From an uncultured Prevotellaceae bacterium (GTDB lineage Bacteria; Bacteroidota; Bacteroidia; Bacteroidales; Muribaculaceae), in contig UQLZ01000020.1 in the NCBI GenBank assembly GCA_900541935.1, positions 1 to 34,391 of the forward strand: DNA of 34,391 nucleotides, given 5' to 3'. This document shows, one piece after another, positions 33,325 to 34,391 of the stretch. The number at the start of each line of letters is the position of its first letter. The first letter of the stretch is position 1. Under the pieces are notes generated by a model, which was given only the letters and a program-made list of their open reading frames with translations, was not told where the DNA came from and made no database searches. Made by a program: the position numbers and the translations under genes.

Positions 33325-33670
33325 ACACTCCTTTTAAAAAAGCCGCAAACTCCTTGGAGTAGCGGGTTCCTTCGGCCTTCAGGTCATAAGAGTCTGAGAA
33401 GTATCGGTTGTTCTGCCTGTCATACCATTTGCGCCTTCTTACTATCAAATCGACTCCTTTGTCGCGAATCGGGAAGTCACGTATGGTTACGGCATCACAG
33501 AACCCCTTGGATTCTATCTTGGGGTTCTCCTTGTATTCGGCCCTGACCGATTCATCAAGATAGATGCGGATAAGGGACGACTCTTCTTCAACACGTACCA
33601 CTTCATAGTTTGAAAGTATCTCTGATGGCAGAATCAACTGCGCCAATGCTAAAAGTCCTTGTGTGTTCAT
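33290..33670 (-). CDS. ISAon1-family transposase N-terminal region protein
   Basis: A 126-residue ORF inside the insertion sequence, starting MNTQGLLALAQLILPSEIL and ending VYGDDPYDLPFA. The family places this as the separately encoded N-terminal region, probably the part that recognises the element's ends (VTIRDFPIRDKGVDLIVRRR). I chose the ATG at 33670; the longer frame to 33805 runs through the inverted repeat and out of the element. It overlaps the transposase ORF by 35 bases. Confidence 0.87.
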   Translation of the reverse strand: MNTQGLLALAQLILPSEILSNYEVVRVEEESSLIRIYLDESVRAEYKENPKIESKGFCDAVTIRDFPIRDKGVDLIVRRRKWYDRQNNRYFSDSYDLKAEGTRYSKEFAAFLKGVYGDDPYDLPFA

Positions 33671-33710
33671 GGTGCAAATGTATAACTTTTCTTTTGGTTT
33701 GTGGAATCTC

Positions 33711-33734
33711 TCCCCCTGCTTTGTCGGGTGAGCC
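33711..33734 (-). repeat. Right terminal inverted repeat of the insertion sequence
   Basis: On the minus strand begins GGCTCACCCG, the partner of 32317-32340. Confidence 0.85.
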
Positions 33735-33742
33735 GGAATTTG
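33735..33742 (+). repeat. Target-site duplication, right copy
   Basis: GGAATTTG, identical to 32309-32316. Confidence 0.88.
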
Positions 33743-33890
33743 CCCTGTAGGGGGAAGGAGCGATTTCATTGTGAACGGGGCGGGACACTGGTCATTGTGT
33801 GTCACTGCCCACTATGATTATTTTTGCAAAACGGCTATAATTGGGAAAAGTCTGTCTTAGGACATCAAAAACGGGGCTATAAGCCAAGAA

Positions 33891-33912
33891 AAATTGTCTT
33901 ATAAGACAATTT
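33891..33912. repeat. 22-bp perfect palindrome
   Basis: A perfect palindrome centred on TTATAA, with core TTGTCTTATAAGACAA. It may bind a protein or act as a hairpin; see the neighbouring inverted repeat with the same core. Confidence 0.8.
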
Positions 33913-33956
33913 AAATTCTCTTATAAGACATTTTGAATTGTCCTATAAGAGAATTT
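33913..33956. terminator. 18-bp inverted repeat with T-run, possible bidirectional terminator
   Basis: Arms 33913-33930 and 33939-33956 pair with one G-T around TTTTGAAT. Each arm carries the CTTATAAGAC-type core. A T-run follows on the plus strand and A-rich sequence precedes it, so it could end transcription from both sides. Confidence 0.5.
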
Positions 33957-34107
33957 TTTCAGGGTCTGCAGAGCCTTTTTCGGGGATTCTGCGGCCTCGC
34001 GTCGTGGGACTCGTGACTTTGCGTTTTTTTGCAAAACGGTTTTTTTTGCGTGACTTGTGGTCCGGCCTTTATTCCTGCCGGATTGCCGTCAGCCTACTGC
34101 CCAGACA

Positions 34108-34391
34108 CTATGGGAGGTGCTTCTTGACCACGTAGGAACCTGCCATGTATTTCCTCGATTCGCTTTCGCCGGGCAGAGTGACCTGTGCCGTACAGCCCTC
34201 GGGGATGGTGAACTTCCACGTCCACTGGTCTTTCACATACTTCCACTCGCTCTTGATGAGTCCGGCAGCCGACTTGTACTCCGCCTTGAGGAAGCCCAGC
34301 CCGCGGTCGGGTACGGGCTTCATGATGATGTGGCGGAAGCCCGGACTGGCAGGGGCCGACCGGATGCCCGCGCACCCCCGCCCCAATCCAA
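34108..34391 (-). CDS. Alpha-L-rhamnosidase (GH78), C-terminal fragment
   Basis: About 93 C-terminal residues of a minus-strand gene that continues past the right end of the window. The text SPGFRHIIMKPVPDRGLGFL followed by KAEYKSAAGLIKSEWKYVKD, then WKFTIPEGCTAQVTLP, is the C-terminal beta-sandwich of GH78 rhamnosidases (classical form PGF-x-H, P-x-P, GxxxSxW). Such enzymes remove terminal L-rhamnose from plant glycans. The catalytic barrel is outside the window. The gene is GC-rich compared with the central region. Confidence 0.85.
   Translation of the reverse strand, partial: GLGRGCAGIRSAPASPGFRHIIMKPVPDRGLGFLKAEYKSAAGLIKSEWKYVKDQWTWKFTIPEGCTAQVTLPGESESRKYMAGSYVVKKHLP

Larger units (their letters stand above)
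32317..33734 (-). mobile_element. Complete ISAon1/ISL3-like insertion sequence, 1418 bp
   Basis: The element is bounded by imperfect 24-bp inverted repeats (32317-32340 and 33711-33734). Both outer ends read GGCTCACCCG, with 19 of 24 positions equal. It is flanked by perfect 8-bp direct repeats GGAATTTG, the duplication length known for ISL3-type elements. Two overlapping minus-strand ORFs fill it. All parts are intact, so it may still be active. It sits between the tRNA-Asn terminator and the 3' end of the rhamnosidase gene. Confidence 0.92.
33743..34107. other. Non-coding stretch between the insertion sequence and the rhamnosidase gene
   Basis: No convincing gene. It contains a possible imperfect hairpin at 33778-33810, a run of AT-rich palindromes at 33853-33956 with the repeated core YTATAAG, and T-runs near 34020-34050 that could form part of the rhamnosidase gene's downstream region. 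Confidence 0.6.

Noticed and set aside
33671..33805. N-terminal extension of the first insertion-sequence ORF
   Set aside because: It crosses the terminal inverted repeat and target duplication; the ATG at 33670 lies inside the element and gives the family N-terminus.
33778..33810. Imperfect hairpin (GGGCGG plus GACAC paired with GTGTC plus CTGCCC)
   Set aside because: It has a bulge and no T-run directly after it, so I did not call it a terminator.
1..34391. CRISPR arrays, rRNA genes, prophage or toxin-antitoxin genes
   Set aside because: None were seen on either strand; no regularly spaced repeats and no phage structural genes are present.

Overview
The window looks like chromosome from a Bacteroidales bacterium of the Prevotella/Segatella type. 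Signs of this are a SusC/SusD pair, Bacteroidota promoter elements (TTTG, about 19-20 bases, TAnnTTTG), a carbamoyltransferase of the succinylornithine type, AsnA, a DUF6377-like regulator and an ISAon1-type insertion sequence. All protein genes before the right-hand insertion sequence are on the plus strand.

Layout. 1-797: 3' part of an acyl-CoA synthetase with a frameshift. 861-3198: proB-proA, the first two steps of proline synthesis. 3201-5565: mntP, a polyprenyl diphosphate synthase and a TatD hydrolase. 5592-7226: a membrane-anchored TPR/HTH (DUF6377-like) regulator. 7470-13421: susC, susD (frameshifted) and a secreted histidine acid phosphatase, read as a small uptake locus for a phosphorylated nutrient, possibly inositol phosphates. 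13768-22112: eight consecutive exported proteins of unknown function, including two pairs of paralogues, a WG-repeat protein and a small beta-barrel protein. This is the best candidate for an undescribed envelope system. 22450-27354: parA-parB-DUF5683-LysM lytic transglycosylase, ending in a strong terminator. 27528-29682: argF' and an outer-membrane beta-barrel protein with what looks like a dead DUF922-type protease domain. 29810-31983: asnA, queF, queC. 32162-32235: tRNA-Asn. 32317-33734: a complete two-ORF insertion sequence with 8-bp target duplications. 33891-33956: AT-rich palindromes. 34108-34391: the 3' end of a minus-strand alpha-L-rhamnosidase.

Composition. Valine codon use changes sharply inside proB (GTA-rich before about 1275, GTT-dominated after about 1340). 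The sequence also changes character right after the tRNA-Asn. The central ~31 kb therefore lies between two conserved genes at which composition switches. This could be homologous replacement from a related species or a chimeric assembly. Two single-base deletions, in the acyl-CoA synthetase and in susD, may be sequencing errors.

All calls come from reading the sequence; no database search was run.
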